Shown here one piece after another: positions 63,643 through 64,000 of a stretch of DNA of 64,000 nt. Both the position numbers and the translations under genes were made by a program. The stretch is from Aquiluna borgnonia (GTDB taxonomy: Bacteria; Actinomycetota; Actinomycetes; Actinomycetales; Microbacteriaceae). The notes under the pieces were generated by a model that was given only the letters and a program-made list of their open reading frames with translations, was not told where the DNA came from and did no database searches. The stretch's first letter is position 1, and every line of letters begins with the position of its first letter. The stretch covers positions 744,001 to 808,000 of the forward strand of contig NZ_CP054056.1 in the NCBI RefSeq assembly GCF_013283855.1, given 5' to 3'.

Positions 63643-63691
63643 TGAAAACTCTCAAGTTAAGGCTGAGGCTTAACCTTTTGAAGAGTTTTCA
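63643..63691 (-). promoter_or_regulatory. Inverted repeat in the ftsZ leader
   Basis: Outer arms TGAAAACTCT / AGAGTTTTCA (10 bp) and inner arms GTTAAG / CTTAAC (6 bp) around a 7-base loop, 15 bases upstream of the ftsZ start and next to its ribosome-binding site. Probably an RNA hairpin or operator in the 135-base ftsQ-ftsZ gap. No clear promoter hexamers were found in the gap. Confidence 0.6.
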
Positions 63692-63763
63692 AATTGCGCC
63701 ATGAAGGTAGGCCTGATTGCCCCCCTGAGGCCCCAAGCACTCGGGCGTGTCGCAAATGTTTGC

Positions 63764-64000
63764 TTAGTAATTTGGATAGGTGACCACGGGAGCATTTGGC
63801 GAAGAGACGTCGATGGTGACGTTGTTTTTCAAACCGGTGGCAATAAGCGACTGAAGCACCTCAGATTTCAACAGCGCCTTTTCAGTGTTGCCCCAAATTA
63901 CCTTGATGTCTGTCTTTTTTAGCACCAGCCTGGTGGTTTTCTGCTCCGAGACCTCGATGGAAAACACCTGCTTGTAGGTGTTTACTGGCAGTGACAGCAG
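63764..64000 (-). CDS. ftsQ: Cell division protein FtsQ, C-terminal part (runs off the window edge)
   Basis: Open frame entering from the right edge and ending ...VTIDVSSPNAPVVTYPNY, the typical extracytoplasmic FtsQ C terminus just before ftsZ. About 78 residues are visible with no membrane segment in this part. FtsQ is a divisome linker between FtsZ-side and septal synthesis proteins. Identified mostly from position and the VVTYPN ending, so slightly less certain than its neighbours. Confidence 0.85.
   Translation of the reverse strand: MLSLPVNTYKQVFSIEVSEQKTTRLVLKKTDIKVIWGNTEKALLKSEVLQSLIATGLKNNVTIDVSSPNAPVVTYPNY

Noticed and set aside
1-64000. CRISPR arrays, insertion sequences, prophage, attachment repeats
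   Set aside because: No direct-repeat arrays, transposase or integrase motifs, or long duplicated segments were seen; the window is core chromosome.

Overview
This is a 64 kb stretch of core chromosome from a free-living actinobacterium with a small, streamlined genome, most likely a member of the Microbacteriaceae (order Micrococcales). The evidence is the set and order of lineage-typical genes: tkt-tal-pgi-zwf beside ctaB, the ctaE-qcrCAB genes facing ctaCDF, RbpA, PafB/PafC, DUF3043, DUF3099, HelY, and ftsQ-ftsZ-yggS-sepF-yggT-divIVA. The moderate GC (estimated by eye), extreme compactness, photolyase and lone biotin importer resemble freshwater planktonic Microbacteriaceae of the Rhodoluna/Aquiluna type. 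That last placement is inference. I see no insertion sequence, prophage, CRISPR array or clear pseudogene.

Layout. 1-5.0 kb (minus): pentose-phosphate/glycolysis operon tkt-tal-pgi-zwf. 5.1-8.5 kb: heme O and heme A synthases (ctaB, ctaA) with a photolyase. 8.6-12.6 kb (plus): a suf operon without sufS or sufU. 12.7-14.5 kb (minus): bioY, SURF1 and two small conserved proteins. 14.6-16.1 kb: fabG and fabI. 16.1-19.2 kb: serB-glgC divergent from glgA. 19.2-24.4 kb: an ABC ATPase, bL31, an exonuclease, a hydrolase/glycosyltransferase pair, a histidine phosphatase and a sirtuin. 24.4-31.4 kb: tRNA-Leu, uppP, PAC2, HAD, trmI, an FKBP lipoprotein and pafBC. 31.4-37.4 kb: tatAC, helY, lnt, ppm1, rbpA. 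37.4-40.5 kb: glpQ, a YczE-like membrane protein, NUDIX, trpD. 40.5-49 kb: the cytochrome bcc-aa3 respiratory block interrupted by tmRNA and a cysteine hydrolase. 49-55 kb: a dipeptidase, DUF3043, an aldo/keto reductase, pyrD-nrdR-hisD and a flavin reductase. 55-64 kb (minus): dnaE, rluD, lspA, divIVA, yggT, sepF, yggS, ftsZ and the end of ftsQ.

The genes join into a few working systems. These are an aerobic bcc-aa3 respiratory chain with its own heme A supply and SURF1 factor, Fe-S assembly (SufBCD, SufT, ErpA), lipoprotein maturation (LspA, Lnt), Tat export, glycogen/alpha-glucan synthesis, and the divisome.

The most interesting signals are architectural. Six convergent gene pairs end in a shared 4-nt stop overlap (CTAG or CTAA), and at several junctions a terminator-like hairpin for one gene lies inside the last codons of the opposing gene. 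At least nine starts have a TANNNT hexamer exactly six bases upstream, which predicts leaderless mRNAs. The slot between trmI and pafB, where actinobacteria usually carry the Pup-proteasome genes, holds only an FKBP lipoprotein, while PafBC is retained. Proposed functions rest on sequence recognition only; no searches were run.
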